A stretch of 64,000 nucleotides of DNA from Lonepinella koalarum (GCA_030525745.1 JAUNED010000001.1:1-64000), one strand, 5' to 3'. Shown: positions 30,056-41,437, counted from the first letter of the stretch. The notes: generated by a model from the letters alone, not told the origin. Translations and numbers: made by a program.

Positions 30056-31063
30056 ATGATGGTTACTATCCGTGATGTTGCCAAACATGCCGGTGTCTCT
30101 GTTGCCACGGTTTCTCGGGTGTTAAATAACGCCTCGTGCAGTCAGAAAGCGCGTATGGCCGTAGAAAGTGCGGTGCAAAAATTGGGGTATTCGCCGAATG
30201 CCAATGCACAGGCTTTGGCATTGCAAAATACGGATACAATAGGTGTTGTAGTGACAGATGTTACCGATTCTTTTTTTTCTATTTTGGTTAAAGCGGTCGA
30301 TCAAGTGGCAACGGAACAAGGGAAAACCATTTTAATTGGTATTGGTTATCATCAACCCGAAAAAGAACGGAATGCGATTGAAACACTGTTACGCAAACGT
30401 TGTAGTTGCCTTGTAGTGCATTCCAAAGCCTTGTCTGATGAGGAATTACGAGGTTATTTGGATATGGTGCCTGGAATGGTGATTATTAATCGTAATATTA
30501 AAGGTTATGAGCATCGATGTGTGAGTTTGGATAATGAACGAGGTACATTTTTAGCCACGGAATCGCTAATTCGTTTAGGGCATAAGAAAATCGGTTACAT
30601 TGGCTCAAATCATTTGATTTATGATGAAGAAGAAAGAAAACAAGGTTATTTGACCGCACTTTCACAATATGGGTTGCCGATTATTGCTGATGCAGCTATT
30701 CAGAATACGCCGGATTTTGAAGGAGGTGAAGCCGCCATGGTAGATTTACTCAGCTATCATTCGGATTTAACTGCTGTAGTAGCTTATAACGATAATATGG
30801 CTGCCGGTGCGTTATCCGTATTGCTTGAAAATAATATTCAAGTACCGAGGGAATTTTCGATTATTGGTTTTGATGATATGCCGATTTCCCGCCATTTAAT
30901 TCCAAAGCTTACAACAATTCGTTATCCTATTGATTTAATGGCAAATTATGCGGCGAGATTGGCGTTGAGTTTGGTGAGCGATCAGATTGAAACGCCTATT
31001 CATACCCAATTTAATCCAACTATTGTGCGTCGTTTTTCTACGGATAGATGTCCTAAAGGTTAA
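30056..31063 (+). CDS. galS: LacI-family repressor of galactose genes
   Basis: GalS represses galactose transport genes and is relieved by galactose or fucose. The 335 residues start with a LacI-type helix-turn-helix ([23 protein letters not shown]) and hinge ([11 protein letters not shown]), then the periplasmic-binding-protein-like core with [49 protein letters not shown] and [13 protein letters not shown]. It follows E. coli GalS and GalR closely. The ATG at 30056 follows AAAGGA and lies 25 bases past the predicted transcription start. An upstream ATG at 30020 lies within the promoter. Confidence 0.92.
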   Translation: MMVTIRDVAKHAGVSVATVSRVLNNASCSQKARMAVESAVQKLGYSPNANAQALALQNTDTIGVVVTDVTDSFFSILVKAVDQVATEQGKTILIGIGYHQPEKERNAIETLLRKRCSCLVVHSKALSDEELRGYLDMVPGMVIINRNIKGYEHRCVSLDNERGTFLATESLIRLGHKKIGYIGSNHLIYDEEERKQGYLTALSQYGLPIIADAAIQNTPDFEGGEAAMVDLLSYHSDLTAVVAYNDNMAAGALSVLLENNIQVPREFSIIGFDDMPISRHLIPKLTTIRYPIDLMANYAARLALSLVSDQIETPIHTQFNPTIVRRFSTDRCPKG

Positions 31064-31080
31064 ATATTTCTCAAATTTTT

Positions 31081-31094
31081 TGTAATCGTTTTCA
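31081..31094 (+). promoter_or_regulatory. GalS-type operator upstream of mglB
   Basis: TGTAATCGTTTTCA resembles the operator before galT, with the left half and central CG conserved. It lies 30 bases upstream of a perfect CRP site. Confidence 0.65.
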
Positions 31095-31109
31095 ACTTTT
31101 TTCTAAAAT

Positions 31110-31152
31110 TGTGAAAGAGATCACAGAATTTAATTCAAAAACATTGTATCTT
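31110..31152 (+). promoter_or_regulatory. CRP-dependent promoter of mglBAC
   Basis: TGTGA-AAGAGA-TCACA at 31110-31125 is a perfect CRP site. TATCTT at 31147-31152 has the position of a -10 element for CRP at -41.5. Confidence 0.7.
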
Positions 31153-31241
31153 ATGAACAGTTACTCAATGTTGTAGTCAAAAAGCGTCATTTTTGGGTAA
31201 TTTCTATTATTCTCCTAAACACATAAAGAAGGAATGTCATT

Positions 31242-32234
31242 ATGAAAAAATCAGTATTAAGTGCGGTCGCATTATCCGTTATTTTGGGTTCAACAGCCGG
31301 TTTGGCACAAGCAGAGACCCGTATCGGTGTAACTATTTACAAATATGATGACAATTTTATGGCATTAATGCGTAAAGAGATCGACAAGGAAGCGGCAAAC
31401 TTTAAAGGCGTGAAATTGTTGATGAATGATTCACAAAATGCGCAATCAATCCAAAACGACCAAGTAGATGTGTTGTTGTCTAAAGGGGTAAAAGCCTTAG
31501 CGATTAACTTAGTGGATCCGTCAGCAGCACCAACGATCATTGGTAAAGCAAAACCGGATAATATTCCTGTGGTATTCTTCAACAAAGACCCGGGTCCAAA
31601 AGCAATCGGTAGCTATGATAATGCTTACTATGTAGGTACAGATCCGAAAGAATCCGGTGTGATTCAAGGGGATTTGATTGCTAAACAATGGAAAGCCCAT
31701 CCTGAGTTTGACTTAAATAAAGACGGTAAAGTCCAATTTGTCTTGCTAAAAGGTGAGCCGGGCCACCCTGATGCAGAAGCCCGTACTAAATATGTGATTG
31801 AGCAATTAAATGCGAAAGGTATCCAAACCGAACAATTATTTATGGATGCGGCAATGTGGGATGCAGCACAAGCAAAAGATAAAGTAGATGCTTGGTTGTC
31901 CAGTGCAAAAGCAAAAGATATTGAAATTATTATTTCCAATAACGATGGTATGGCATTAGGTGCGTTGGAAGCGACTAAAGCTCATGGTAAAAAATTACCG
32001 ATTTTTGGCGTAGATGCGTTGCCTGAAGCATTGCAATTAATTAAAAAAGGCGAGTTAGCTGGTACAGTATTGAATGACGGTGTAAATCAAGGTAAAGCAG
32101 TCGTTCAATTAGCGAATAACTTGGCTAACGGAAAACCGGCAGCAGAAGGCACTAACTGGAAATTAGAAAACCGTGTTGTGCGTATTCCTTATGTTGGCGT
32201 AGATCAAGATAACTTAGGCGAATTTTTGAAATAA
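31242..32234 (+). CDS. mglB: Galactose/methyl-galactoside-binding periplasmic protein
   Basis: MglB captures galactose and glucose in the periplasm for the MglAC transporter. The 330 residues have a Sec signal peptide cleaved after AGLAQA (about residue 24), then [23 protein letters not shown]. The calcium-binding loop [10 protein letters not shown] near residue 157 and the sugar-contact segments [15 protein letters not shown] and [10 protein letters not shown] are visible. It is the first and presumably most expressed gene of mglBAC, with a stable hairpin after its stop. Confidence 0.95.
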   Translation: MKKSVLSAVALSVILGSTAGLAQAETRIGVTIYKYDDNFMALMRKEIDKEAANFKGVKLLMNDSQNAQSIQNDQVDVLLSKGVKALAINLVDPSAAPTIIGKAKPDNIPVVFFNKDPGPKAIGSYDNAYYVGTDPKESGVIQGDLIAKQWKAHPEFDLNKDGKVQFVLLKGEPGHPDAEARTKYVIEQLNAKGIQTEQLFMDAAMWDAAQAKDKVDAWLSSAKAKDIEIIISNNDGMALGALEATKAHGKKLPIFGVDALPEALQLIKKGELAGTVLNDGVNQGKAVVQLANNLANGKPAAEGTNWKLENRVVRIPYVGVDQDNLGEFLK

Positions 32235-32244
32235 TTTTCGTCTG

Positions 32245-32267
32245 TTGGGGCGTATTTTACGCCCCAA
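32245..32267 (+). terminator. Hairpin between mglB and mglA
   Basis: TTGGGGCGT and ACGCCCCAA pair around ATTTT with no T run, so it is more likely an mRNA-stabilising or partial-termination hairpin that raises MglB over MglA and MglC. Confidence 0.65.
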
Positions 32268-32312
32268 TCACCACCTTTAAAATGTTAGTTAATCCAATCT
32301 GTGAGGTGATGT

Positions 32313-33821
32313 ATGACAGCACAAAATCAAGAAGTGCTACTCACAATGACCAATGTTAGTAAGTCTTTTCCCGGAGTAAAAGCCTTAGACGGTGCTAACT
32401 TAACGGTTAAATCTCATTCTGTTCATGCGTTAATGGGAGAAAACGGCGCAGGAAAATCCACCCTTCTCAAATGTTTATTCGGTATTTATGCTAAAGATGA
32501 AGGTGATATTTTATTCCTTGGCCAACCTGTCAATTTTAAAACCTCGAAGGAAGCCCTTGAAAACGGGATTTCGATGGTGCATCAAGAATTAAACTTAGTT
32601 CGTCAGCGTAGTGTAATGGATAACCTGTGGCTAGGTCGTTATCCATTAAAAGGTTTTTTTGTCGATCACGGTAAAATGTATCGTGATACCAAAGCGATTT
32701 TTGATGAGTTGGATATTGATATCGATCCAAAGGAAAAAGTAGCTAATTTATCCGTTTCACAAATGCAAATGATCGAGATTGCAAAAGCCTTCTCATATAA
32801 TGCCAAAATTGTGATTATGGATGAACCGACTTCTTCATTATCGGAAAAAGAAGTTGAACATTTATTTACAATTATTCAAAAGCTTAAAGATCGTGGTTGT
32901 GGCATCATTTATATTTCCCACAAAATGGATGAAATCTTCAAAATCTGTGATGAAATCACCATTTTACGAGACGGTAAATGGATCAATACGGTTGCAGTGA
33001 AAGATTCTACTATGGATAGCATTGTATCTATGATGGTAGGGCGTGAGCTCACCCAGCGTTTCCCTCCGAAAACCAATGAACCGAAAGAAGTGATTTTACA
33101 GGTAGAAAATCTGACTGCATTGAATCAGCCGTCAATTAAGGATATTAGTTTTGAATTACGAAAAGGTGAGATTCTCGGTATTGCCGGTTTGGTTGGCGCA
33201 AAACGTACCGACATTGTAGAAACTATTTTCGGTGTGCGTGAAAAACAAAGTGGTACAGTCAAATTGCACGATAAAATTGTAGAAAATCGCACCGCACTTG
33301 AGGCAATTAATAATGGATTTGCTTTGGTCACAGAGGAACGACGTTCCACAGGTATTTATGCAAACTTAAGCATTGAGTTTAACTCATTGATTTCCAATAT
33401 GAAATCCTATATCAGCTCTTTTGGTTTATTGAGCAATAAAAAAATGAAGAGTGATACGCAATGGGTGATTGATTCCATGAATGTCAAAACGCCTTCGCAT
33501 AAAACCAGTATAGGTTCACTTTCCGGTGGTAATCAACAGAAAGTCGTTATTGGGCGTTGGTTGCTTACTCAGCCTGAAATTTTAATGCTCGATGAACCTA
33601 CTCGTGGCATTGATGTGGGGGCAAAATATGAAATTTATCAACTCATTATGCAATTGGCGCAAAAAGACAAAGGGATTATTATGATTTCCTCTGAAATGCC
33701 GGAACTATTGGGGATTACTGATAGAATTTTGGTAATGAGTAACGGAAAAATGGCGGGGATTGTGGAAACCGCAAAAACCTCACAAGAAGAAATTCTCCAA
33801 TTAGCAGCGAAATATCTATAA
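32313..33821 (+). CDS. mglA: Galactoside ABC transporter ATPase (two domains)
   Basis: MglA energises galactose import through MglC. The 502 residues contain two ABC domains. The first has Walker A GENGAGKS at 42-49, signature [15 protein letters not shown] and Walker [12 protein letters not shown]. The second has a degenerate P-loop ([13 protein letters not shown]), as is usual in the sugar-import subfamily, signature [15 protein letters not shown] and [16 protein letters not shown]. It follows mglB after a hairpin and precedes mglC by 13 bases. Confidence 0.95.
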   Translation: MTAQNQEVLLTMTNVSKSFPGVKALDGANLTVKSHSVHALMGENGAGKSTLLKCLFGIYAKDEGDILFLGQPVNFKTSKEALENGISMVHQELNLVRQRSVMDNLWLGRYPLKGFFVDHGKMYRDTKAIFDELDIDIDPKEKVANLSVSQMQMIEIAKAFSYNAKIVIMDEPTSSLSEKEVEHLFTIIQKLKDRGCGIIYISHKMDEIFKICDEITILRDGKWINTVAVKDSTMDSIVSMMVGRELTQRFPPKTNEPKEVILQVENLTALNQPSIKDISFELRKGEILGIAGLVGAKRTDIVETIFGVREKQSGTVKLHDKIVENRTALEAINNGFALVTEERRSTGIYANLSIEFNSLISNMKSYISSFGLLSNKKMKSDTQWVIDSMNVKTPSHKTSIGSLSGGNQQKVVIGRWLLTQPEILMLDEPTRGIDVGAKYEIYQLIMQLAQKDKGIIMISSEMPELLGITDRILVMSNGKMAGIVETAKTSQEEILQLAAKYL

Positions 33822-33834
33822 GAAGGAATGTTGT

Positions 33835-34842
33835 ATGGCTGGTCAAAAAAATAAATCTTGGGATTTTTTCAAACAAAACGCAATTTATTTTGTATTGTTG
33901 ATTTTACTGTGTGTGATTATTGCACAAGATCCCTCATTTCTCAATGTAGTGAACTTCAGTAATATTCTCACTCAATCTTCTGTACGTTTAATTATCGCAT
34001 TAGGTATTGCCGGTCTGCTTGTGGTACAGGGAACCGACTTATCTGCCGGTCGCCAAGTGGGTTTAACTGCTGTCATTGCGGCGACGTTATTGCAATCGAT
34101 GGAAAATATGAATCGGGTATTTCCGAATTTACCGGAAATGCCTATTATTGCAGTGATTCTAATTGTCTGTGCTATAGGGGCGGTGATTGGTTTATTAAAC
34201 GGTTTCGTGATTGCAGTATTAAATGTAACTCCTTTCATTGCTACAATGGGAACAATGATCATCGTTTATGGTATTAACTCATTGTACTATGATGCGGTTG
34301 GTGGCTCTCCAATTGCGGGTTTCAGTGAAAATTTCTCCTCTTTCACTCAAGGTTTCTTCCGTTTCGGCTCTTTTAAATTATCTTACATTACAATCTATGC
34401 CATTGTTGCAACCATTATTATGTGGACACTTTGGAATAAAACCCGTTTCGGTAAAAACATTTTCGCTATCGGTGGTAACCCTGAAGCTGCACGGGTTTCA
34501 GGTGTAAATGTCACTCGCAATTTACTTGTCATTTATATGTTGGCTGGTATTTTCTATGCGTTTGGTGGTATGTTGGAGGCTGGACGTATCGGTTCTGCCA
34601 CGAATAACCTCGGATTTATGTATGAAATGGATGCGATTGCTGCTTGTGTAGTTGGTGGTGTCTCTTTTGCCGGTGGTGTGGGTACCATTATCGGTGTAGT
34701 GACCGGTGTATTAATTTTTACGGTGATCAACTATGGCTTAACCTACATTGGGGTAAATCCATACTGGCAATACATCATCAAAGGTTCCATTATCATCTTA
34801 GCGGTTGCTATTGATAGCCTAAAATACGCCAAGAAAAAATAA
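33835..34842 (+). CDS. mglC: Galactoside ABC transporter permease
   Basis: MglC is the membrane permease of the methyl-galactoside transporter. The 335-residue protein has about ten hydrophobic segments and the family stretches LRLIIALGIAGLLVVQGTDLSAGRQVGLTA (here VRLIIALG), TRFGKNIFAIGGNPEAARVSGVNV near residues 200-223, and VVGGVSFAGGVGTIIG. It is the last gene of mglBAC and an uptake-signal terminator follows. Confidence 0.94.
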   Translation: MAGQKNKSWDFFKQNAIYFVLLILLCVIIAQDPSFLNVVNFSNILTQSSVRLIIALGIAGLLVVQGTDLSAGRQVGLTAVIAATLLQSMENMNRVFPNLPEMPIIAVILIVCAIGAVIGLLNGFVIAVLNVTPFIATMGTMIIVYGINSLYYDAVGGSPIAGFSENFSSFTQGFFRFGSFKLSYITIYAIVATIIMWTLWNKTRFGKNIFAIGGNPEAARVSGVNVTRNLLVIYMLAGIFYAFGGMLEAGRIGSATNNLGFMYEMDAIAACVVGGVSFAGGVGTIIGVVTGVLIFTVINYGLTYIGVNPYWQYIIKGSIIILAVAIDSLKYAKKK

Positions 34843-34863
34843 GTTTTAAAACCTAATGAAAAA

Positions 34864-34905
34864 TGACCGCACTTTTAAGAATTACCTAAAAGTGCGGTCA
34901 AAAAA
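34864..34905 (+). terminator. Uptake-signal inverted pair, terminator of mglBAC
   Basis: TGACCGCACTTTTA and TAAAAGTGCGGTCA form a perfect 14-base stem, made of two opposed uptake signals, followed mostly by A residues on the plus strand. Confidence 0.75.
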
Positions 34906-35047
34906 TCGTAAGTTTTTGTAAATTAGTTAGTTCTTTTTAAGGACTTTCTATTTTATAGATGATCTTGAAAGACATATTAAGTCATCTTAAATATCATTTT
35001 GCGCTATTTTTACGTCTAGAAGCACTAAATAAAACAAGCATAAAAAG

Positions 35048-35085
35048 AAGACTGCAACGGGTATTTTTCATTGCGGTCTTTTTAT
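35048..35085 (-). terminator. Terminator after argH (likely bidirectional)
   Basis: AAGACTGCAA pairs with TTGCGGTCTT apart from one G-T pair. T-rich tracts follow on both strands. It lies just past the argH stop. Confidence 0.7.
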
Positions 35086-35103
35086 TTTCATACCAATTCA
35101 TAG

Positions 35104-36483
35104 TTATTGAGTGGCAATTCTCACTTTGGCTTCAGCAATGGCTTCGGCGACACGGAATGGAGAAACACCGCCTTTCGCACAGCGTTTATCTAAGCAAGAT
35201 TGTAATAACAGAATATCATAAACATCATTATCCACTACATCACTGAATTGGCGGAATTCGTCTAACCTCAAATCTTCCAAGCCTTTTTGTACTTTGATGG
35301 CATAAACTACGGTTTCGCCTACAATATGATGGGAATCACGGAACGGAACACCTTTTGCCACTAAATAATCTGCTAATTCTGTTGCGTTGGAATAGCCTTT
35401 TAATGCTGCTTCACGGGTAATATCCACATTTACACGAATGTCTTCCAATACAAATGCGGCCATTGTTAAGCAGTCATACCAAGTATCCAAGGCATCAAAA
35501 ATGCCTTCTTTATCTTCTTGCATATCTTTGTTGTAAGCCAGTGGCAAGCCTTTTACAGTAACCATCATTCCTGTGAGCGAACCAATCACACGTCCTGCTT
35601 TACCACGGATGAGTTCACAAGCATCCGGATTTTTCTTTTGTGGCATTAAAGACGAACCGGAAGTCACTCGATCCGATAATTCTACGAAATTAGATTCGCC
35701 ACTGTTGAAAATGATCATATCTTCCGCAAAACGGCTTAAATGCACCATGCTGAGAGAGGCGGTGGAAAGCAATTCGATAATATGATCACGATCAGACACA
35801 CTGTCTAAACTGTTACGGGTAGCGAATTCAAAGCCTAAATCTTGTGCTAATTTTTCACGATCGATGGCATAAGCTGTGCCGGCTAAAGCACCACTACCTA
35901 ACGGGCAAGTGTTCATACGGCGATAGGCATCTTGCAAACGGCTATAATCACGCTCCAACATTTCCACATAAGCCATACACCAATGGGCAAAGCTAATCGG
36001 CTGAGCACGTTGTAAATGGGTGTAGCCCGGCATTACAGCATGTTGATTGTTTTCTGCTGTTTCAACTAATTTGGCTTGCAATTGACGAATGGCATATTGC
36101 AGTTCTGTTACCTGTGTTTTACACCACATTTTAATGTCTAAGGCTACTTGGTCATTACGGCTGCGACCTGTATGTAATTTTTTGCCTAAATTACCGACTT
36201 TATCAATCAGTTTGCTTTCGACCCAACTATGAATATCTTCGGCATCATCTTGCAAAATCGCTTGTGGATTTGACCGCACTTCAATTAACAATTCATTCAA
36301 TGCTTGTTCTAATTGCTGTTGCTCCTCTTTGCTTAATATACCAACACTCACCAAAGCTTTAGACCAGCCTACAGAACCTTCAATATCCTGTTCTGCTAAA
36401 CGATAGTCAAAACGAAGTGAATCATTAAAATCTTTAAATCGTTTATCTGCCGCTTGTGTAAAGCGACCTCCCCATAATGCCAT
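35104..36483 (-). CDS. argH: Argininosuccinate lyase
   Basis: ArgH splits argininosuccinate to arginine and fumarate, the last step of arginine synthesis. The 459 residues begin ALWGGRF and include the superfamily signature [23 protein letters not shown] near residues 275-297, with the catalytic Ser in the flexible loop. Other landmarks are [12 protein letters not shown] and [12 protein letters not shown]. It lies downstream of argCB on the same strand with a 197-base gap, so it may have its own promoter. Confidence 0.95.
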   Translation of the reverse strand: MALWGGRFTQAADKRFKDFNDSLRFDYRLAEQDIEGSVGWSKALVSVGILSKEEQQQLEQALNELLIEVRSNPQAILQDDAEDIHSWVESKLIDKVGNLGKKLHTGRSRNDQVALDIKMWCKTQVTELQYAIRQLQAKLVETAENNQHAVMPGYTHLQRAQPISFAHWCMAYVEMLERDYSRLQDAYRRMNTCPLGSGALAGTAYAIDREKLAQDLGFEFATRNSLDSVSDRDHIIELLSTASLSMVHLSRFAEDMIIFNSGESNFVELSDRVTSGSSLMPQKKNPDACELIRGKAGRVIGSLTGMMVTVKGLPLAYNKDMQEDKEGIFDALDTWYDCLTMAAFVLEDIRVNVDITREAALKGYSNATELADYLVAKGVPFRDSHHIVGETVVYAIKVQKGLEDLRLDEFRQFSDVVDNDVYDILLLQSCLDKRCAKGGVSPFRVAEAIAEAKVRIATQ

Positions 36484-36546
36484 ATTTTTTCCTTGTTTCT
36501 TTTTCTGTTTTGAAATGTTCTTTAACTAAATTATTAGGTCTTCGTC

Positions 36547-36569
36547 ACTTTTCTTGTGTAAAGAAAAGT
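36547..36569. repeat. Hairpin-forming intergenic repeat before argH
   Basis: ACTTTTCTT and AAGAAAAGT form a 9-base stem around GTGTA, followed by AAGCAAAAGAAAGCC. The wording resembles a short repeat seen in spacers of several proteobacteria. A 64-codon open frame here has no other support. Confidence 0.4.
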
Positions 36570-36680
36570 AAGCAAAAGAAAGCCCATGCTTTGCTTTTTT
36601 CCACAAAAAATTTGAATTTTCCTAAAAATTCAAACTTTTTCGGCAACAAAGAAGGGATTAGTCATTGTTAGTACAAAATG

Positions 36681-37454
36681 TTAAGGTTTAATTCTTGTTC
36701 CGATAATTTTACCACTGAAAAGTGCGGTCAGTTTTTCCGGATATTTCCAGTTGGCAATATCCACACCGGAGTTGAGTAATTTTGCTGCATCTAATGCTGC
36801 CATCACTTTCACAATCATGCCGTCGGTAATGACTTTATCGGCGATTAATTGTTCAATTTGTGCTGCATTGAGTTCGCTTAATAATTGCTTGTTTGCATCC
36901 AACACACCATCAACATCGGAGAGCATCACTAGATCCGCATTAATTAGTGCCGCAATTGCCGTAGCGGCTTGATCTGCATTCACATTCATTAACAGGCCTT
37001 TGTCATCAACGGCAATAGAACTGATGATAGGTAAAAAGCCATTACCCAATAAATTATCCAATAATGCCGGATTTTTGGCGGTCACCGTCGCTACATGCCC
37101 TAATTCGGGATCCAGTTGAATTGCGGTAGTTAAATTTCCGTCTGCTAGACATAAACCAACGGGGTTTAAATTAAATTTTGCTGCTTGAGCAACCAAGGTT
37201 TTGTTGGCGATGCCTGCTAATGCACCCACAATAATATCAATTTGATCGCTTGGTGTAACCCGTAGCCCATTTTTCTTTTGTACAGGCAAATTCAGGCGTT
37301 TCATTAAGTCATCAACCAGACAGCCACCACCGTGGACAATTAATAAAGGGCGCTCAAAATTTTGTTGATAATCCGCTAAGGCAGTAAATAAATTTTCCAT
37401 GGCTGCCGGTGTATCCAATAGTACACCGCCCAGCTTAATCACAAGTGGTTTCAT
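36681..37454 (-). CDS. argB: Acetylglutamate kinase
   Basis: ArgB phosphorylates N-acetylglutamate, the second step of arginine synthesis. The 257-residue amino acid kinase has the ATP/substrate segments [10 protein letters not shown] at the start, [18 protein letters not shown] near residue 38, [25 protein letters not shown] near 155-180 and [12 protein letters not shown]. The short form without an arginine-binding N-terminal helix is the arginine-insensitive enterobacterial type. It follows argC by 9 bases. Confidence 0.94.
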   Translation of the reverse strand: MKPLVIKLGGVLLDTPAAMENLFTALADYQQNFERPLLIVHGGGCLVDDLMKRLNLPVQKKNGLRVTPSDQIDIIVGALAGIANKTLVAQAAKFNLNPVGLCLADGNLTTAIQLDPELGHVATVTAKNPALLDNLLGNGFLPIISSIAVDDKGLLMNVNADQAATAIAALINADLVMLSDVDGVLDANKQLLSELNAAQIEQLIADKVITDGMIVKVMAALDAAKLLNSGVDIANWKYPEKLTALFSGKIIGTRIKP

Positions 37455-37463
37455 TTTATTTTC

Positions 37464-38480
37464 CTACATTAAACCTAAGGTTTCATTATAATCAAAACGA
37501 ATATTGGCACATTGCACTGCCTGTGCAGCGGCCCCTTTGAGCAGATTATCTTCCGCTCCCACAATAATAATATGGCCATTTTTTGTCGCAAATCCAATAT
37601 CGCAATAAGGAGTAAATTCCACTGCTTTAATGCTTGGTAGGCCTTGCTCATAGATGCGTACTAATGGGCGGTTGGCATAATATTGTGAATAGGCCGCTCG
37701 AATTTGCTCGTCGCTGACACCAGCGTTTAATTTTGCGGTAATAGTGGCTAAAATACCTCGCTTAAAATTACCTAAATGGGGAGTAAAAATAACTTCACAG
37801 CCTAAATGAGTGGCAATTTCAGGTTGATGACGATGATTAAACACACCGTAAGCATTTAAACTTACTTCGCAAAAACTGCTTGTAAGTGAGGCTTTACGAC
37901 CTGCACCGCTGACACCGCTGACTGCGTTAATAATAGGTAACTGATTGAGATCTAATAAATTATTTTCAATTAATGGCTTTAAACTTAATTGAGACACTGT
38001 CGGATAACAACCTGCCACTGCGACTAAATCCGTTTGTTGAATAGCTTTGTGATTCCATTCCGCCAAACCATAAACCGCTTTTTGTAACAATTCTGGGAAT
38101 TGGTGGGTGAAGCCGTAAAATTGCGAATAAAATTCTGCATTATTCACACGATATGCGCCGGATAAATCAAACACTTTACAGCCGTTTTGCAAAAAAATCG
38201 GGGCTAAATCATGACTGATTTCGTGTGCCGTTGCCAAGAAAATCACCTCTGCAGACTGCCCAAGTGCGGTCAGTTTTTCTTGAGTTTCAGGCAAAGGCAA
38301 CAAAGGTAAATCACAAATAGAACGAAGCTGTGGATACAACGTGGAGATCGGTTTATTGGCATCGGCACTATTGGTGGAAACATAAAGTCCTGCTAACTCA
38401 AAATGTGGGTGTCTTGTTAAAATTTGAGCAAGCTCGGCACCGGTATAGCCACTAGCACCGATAATCAAGGTTTTTTGCAT
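37464..38480 (-). CDS. argC: N-acetyl-gamma-glutamyl-phosphate reductase
   Basis: ArgC reduces acetylglutamyl phosphate to the semialdehyde with NADPH. The 338 residues have the nucleotide site [16 protein letters not shown] at the start, the active-site Cys in [18 protein letters not shown] near residue 152, and the C-terminal [13 protein letters not shown] segment. It is the first gene of the leftward arg operon and shares an 80-base control region with the divergent argE. Confidence 0.94.
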   Translation of the reverse strand: MQKTLIIGASGYTGAELAQILTRHPHFELAGLYVSTNSADANKPISTLYPQLRSICDLPLLPLPETQEKLTALGQSAEVIFLATAHEISHDLAPIFLQNGCKVFDLSGAYRVNNAEFYSQFYGFTHQFPELLQKAVYGLAEWNHKAIQQTDLVAVAGCYPTVSQLSLKPLIENNLLDLNQLPIINAVSGVSGAGRKASLTSSFCEVSLNAYGVFNHRHQPEIATHLGCEVIFTPHLGNFKRGILATITAKLNAGVSDEQIRAAYSQYYANRPLVRIYEQGLPSIKAVEFTPYCDIGFATKNGHIIIVGAEDNLLKGAAAQAVQCANIRFDYNETLGLM

Positions 38481-38493
38481 AAAAATATCTCAA

Positions 38494-38534
38494 TTAGTGA
38501 TTAATTATGCTATTATTCTGCATAAATATTTAAA
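38494..38534. promoter_or_regulatory. Paired ARG boxes between argC and argE
   Basis: TTAGTGATTAATTATGCT (38494-38511) and TCTGCATAAATATTTAAA (38517-38534) each resemble the ArgR box. Their TG dinucleotides are 21 bases apart, the spacing typical of tandem boxes bound by an ArgR hexamer. This would give arginine repression of both divergent transcripts. Confidence 0.5.
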
Positions 38535-38560
38535 AAGCAACTTTTATTTAGAGGCTTGAG

Positions 38561-39706
38561 ATGAAAAAAATGCCGTCCTTTTTAACTATGTATTCCGAAT
38601 TAATCGCTTTGCCGACCATTAGTAGTATTGAAGCAAATGAGGATCAATCCAACCGCACTTTAATTGAATTATTGGCCACCTGGTTGCAAGATTTAGGGTT
38701 TCGTACCGAGATGATTGCCGTAGAAGGTAGTAACCATAAGTATAATTTGTTGGCTACCTATGGTGAGGGTGAAGGCGGTCTATTATTGGCAGGACATACA
38801 GATACTGTACCTTTTGACGAAGGTCGTTGGACATTTAACCCTTTTAAACTCACGGAAAAAGACGGCAAATTTTACGGCTTGGGTACAGCAGATATGAAAG
38901 GCTTTTTTGCTTTTGTACTGGACGCTATTCAGCAAATGGATTTAACCCAATTAAGCAAGCCATTGCGAATTTTAGCCACTGCCGATGAAGAAACTACCAT
39001 GCTTGGTACCAGAACCTTTATTCAGCATACCCATATTCGCCCTGATTGTGCTGTGATTGGTGAACCGACTTCATTAAAACCGGTGCGGGCTCACAAAGGT
39101 CATATTGGAAAAGGCTTACGAATTATTGGGAAAACAGGGCATTCCAGCGATCCGACAAAAGGCATTAACGCCATTGAATTAATGCACGAAGCTACCGGCT
39201 ATTTAATGCAATTACGCAATGAACTGAAAGAAAAATATCATCATGCCGATTTTGACATTCCTTATCCCACAATGAATTTCGGTGCGATTCAAGGAGGAGA
39301 TGCGGTCAATCGTATTTGTGCTTGTTGTGAATTGCATTTTGACATTCGCCCTTTGCCGAATATCAGTTTGACGGATTTAGATGACATGTTGCAAGAAAAA
39401 CTGGCCCCGATGTTTGCTCAATATGGCGACCGTCTTTCTATTCGCAATTTACATGAACCCACTCCGGGCTATGAATGTGAACATTCTGCCCAAGTAGTGC
39501 AAGTGGTGGAAAAATTATTAGGGGAAAAATGTGATGTGGTGAATTATTGTACAGAAGCCCCATTTATTCAGCAACTTTGCCCAACCTTAGTGCTAGGACC
39601 GGGTTCCATTGAACAAGCTCACCAACCGGATGAATTTATGTCAGCTGATTTTATTCAACCGACCAGAGATTTATTAAGAAAAATGATCTGGCATTTCTGT
39701 GCTTAA
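38561..39706 (+). CDS. argE: Acetylornithine deacetylase
   Basis: ArgE removes the acetyl group from N-acetylornithine to give ornithine. The 381-residue M20-family metalloenzyme shows [17 protein letters not shown] (zinc His and catalytic Asp) near residue 77, [11 protein letters not shown] near 109, and the catalytic Glu in [12 protein letters not shown] near 140. It is divergent from argCBH. Having argE with argC and argB implies the linear acetyl cycle. Confidence 0.94.
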   Translation: MKKMPSFLTMYSELIALPTISSIEANEDQSNRTLIELLATWLQDLGFRTEMIAVEGSNHKYNLLATYGEGEGGLLLAGHTDTVPFDEGRWTFNPFKLTEKDGKFYGLGTADMKGFFAFVLDAIQQMDLTQLSKPLRILATADEETTMLGTRTFIQHTHIRPDCAVIGEPTSLKPVRAHKGHIGKGLRIIGKTGHSSDPTKGINAIELMHEATGYLMQLRNELKEKYHHADFDIPYPTMNFGAIQGGDAVNRICACCELHFDIRPLPNISLTDLDDMLQEKLAPMFAQYGDRLSIRNLHEPTPGYECEHSAQVVQVVEKLLGEKCDVVNYCTEAPFIQQLCPTLVLGPGSIEQAHQPDEFMSADFIQPTRDLLRKMIWHFCA

Positions 39707-39803
39707 TTTATTAGAAAGTGCGGTGAAAATTGGCCTAGTTTTATCTTCTAACAAAAGAGACGCTTCTTGATATAGTTAAGGCTCATATAAAAAAGACAAA
39801 AAT

Positions 39804-39830
39804 TAAGGGGCTAATTTGGCCCCTTATGTT
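39804..39830 (-). terminator. Terminator of the DppA/HbpA-type gene
   Basis: TAAGGGGC and GCCCCTTA form the stem around TAATTTG. On the minus strand the stem is followed by a T-rich stretch. Confidence 0.7.
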
Positions 39831-39841
39831 TATTGATTAAA

Positions 39842-41437
39842 TTAGTCCGCTAATTTTGTGCCGTATAAATAGGTGTAACCGAACGGGCTTTGTTTATAGT
39901 CAATCACGCGTTTGCTGGTTGGTGCAAAGTTAATGGAATGAGCCACATTTACCCAAGGAGCTTCTTTACGCAGAATAGTTTGCGCTTGTTCATATAATTT
40001 CGCACGTTCTGCTTTATCGGACAAACCAATTGCTTTATCTAATAAGGCATCTAATTCCGCATTTTTGAAACGGGCATAGTTACTGTTTCCGACGTTGTCA
40101 GAGCCGAATAACGGAGATAAGAAGTTATCAGGATCGCCGTTATCACCCGACCAACCATAAATACCCACGGTTAATTCACCGGCTTTGGTGCGTTTGATGT
40201 AGTCGCCCCATTCATAGCTGATTAAGTTTCCTTTCACGCCGATTTTTTCCCAGTCTGCTTGTACTAACTCTGCCATACGGCGTGGATTCGGATTGGAAGC
40301 TCGTACTACAGGTTGCACCCAAATATCCGTTTCAAAACCGTTAGGGAAACCGGCTTCGGCTAATAATTTTTTCGCTTTTTCCAGATTATATTCGTAAGGT
40401 TCAGTGGTATTGTTGTAACCCCAAATCGTTGGTGGTAACGGGTTTTTTGCTGCTACACCGGCACCACGGTACACTGCTTCGATAATGGCTTTGCGATCAA
40501 TTGCATAGTTTAGTGCTTGGCGCACTTTCGCATTATCAAAAGGGGCTTTTTCCGTATTAAACGCAAAATAAGCAATATTTAACCCTTCTTGGGAAAGTAG
40601 CTTAATTTTATCGTCGGTTTTCATTTTTTCTAAATCTGCCGCATTCGGGAAATCCATTAAGTCACACTGACCTGCTTGCAATTTAGCATAACGTGCTGTT
40701 GCGTCAGGCACGATTTCGAAAATTACACGATCCAAGTCAGATTTACCTTTCCAATATTCTTTGTTTGCTGTATAACGGCTGGCTTGATCAAGAACATAAC
40801 CGGCAAAGACAAAGGGACCGGTACCGATTGGTGTCGTATCAATTATTTCAGGGGTGCCTGCTTTTAGCATTTTATCTGCATATTCTGCGGAATAAATGGA
40901 AATAAAATCCATTCCTAAACTAGATAAGAAGGTGGCATCTTTTTTATTTAAGGTGATTTTGACGGTGTAATCATCAACTTTTTCTACAGACTTCAATAGT
41001 GTCGGGAATTTCATTGCTTTGAAATACGGATAGGTCGCTTTAGATACGCCATGATAAGGGTGAGCTGGATCTAATTGTCGCATAAAGGAAAAGATCACAT
41101 CATCTGCATTGAAATCACGGGTTGGCTTGAACTCTTTATTAGAATGGAATTTTACCCCTTTACGCAAATGGAAAGTATAAACTAAACCATCTTCGGAAAT
41201 ATCCCATTTTTCGGCTAAAGCGGGTTCAATTTCGGTTGAACCACGTACAAATTCCACTAAGCGGTTATACACCTGTTGAGAACTGGCATTATAAGAAATA
41301 CCGTCCATTACTAAGGCAGGGCTAAAACCAGTTGGCGCACGGCTCACACAGTTAATAAAGGTTTTATCCGCAGCTTGAGCAAGGTTGGATGCGGCTAATA
41401 TCGCCGAAAGTGCGGTTAATTTTAGAGTTAGTTTCAT
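39842..41437 (-). CDS. dppA: DppA/HbpA-type dipeptide, glutathione or haem binding protein
   Basis: This 531-residue periplasmic binding protein (SBP family 5) is very close to the H. influenzae HbpA/GbpA protein, described as binding haem and glutathione, and to E. coli DppA. Matches include SYNASSQQVYNRLVEF, EPALAEKWDISEDGLVYTFHLRKGVKFH and GWSGDNGDPDNFLSPLFGSDN. Unlike H. influenzae HbpA, which is a lipoprotein, it has a plain signal peptide cleaved after NLAQA, with no lipobox Cys. No permease or ATPase genes are adjacent, so it must use a transporter encoded elsewhere. Confidence 0.85.
   Translation of the reverse strand: MKLTLKLTALSAILAASNLAQAADKTFINCVSRAPTGFSPALVMDGISYNASSQQVYNRLVEFVRGSTEIEPALAEKWDISEDGLVYTFHLRKGVKFHSNKEFKPTRDFNADDVIFSFMRQLDPAHPYHGVSKATYPYFKAMKFPTLLKSVEKVDDYTVKITLNKKDATFLSSLGMDFISIYSAEYADKMLKAGTPEIIDTTPIGTGPFVFAGYVLDQASRYTANKEYWKGKSDLDRVIFEIVPDATARYAKLQAGQCDLMDFPNAADLEKMKTDDKIKLLSQEGLNIAYFAFNTEKAPFDNAKVRQALNYAIDRKAIIEAVYRGAGVAAKNPLPPTIWGYNNTTEPYEYNLEKAKKLLAEAGFPNGFETDIWVQPVVRASNPNPRRMAELVQADWEKIGVKGNLISYEWGDYIKRTKAGELTVGIYGWSGDNGDPDNFLSPLFGSDNVGNSNYARFKNAELDALLDKAIGLSDKAERAKLYEQAQTILRKEAPWVNVAHSINFAPTSKRVIDYKQSPFGYTYLYGTKLAD

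Noticed and set aside
34959..35246. 95-codon open frame between mglC and argH
   Set aside because: It contains the bidirectional terminator, overlaps the end of argH in antisense and has no ribosome site.
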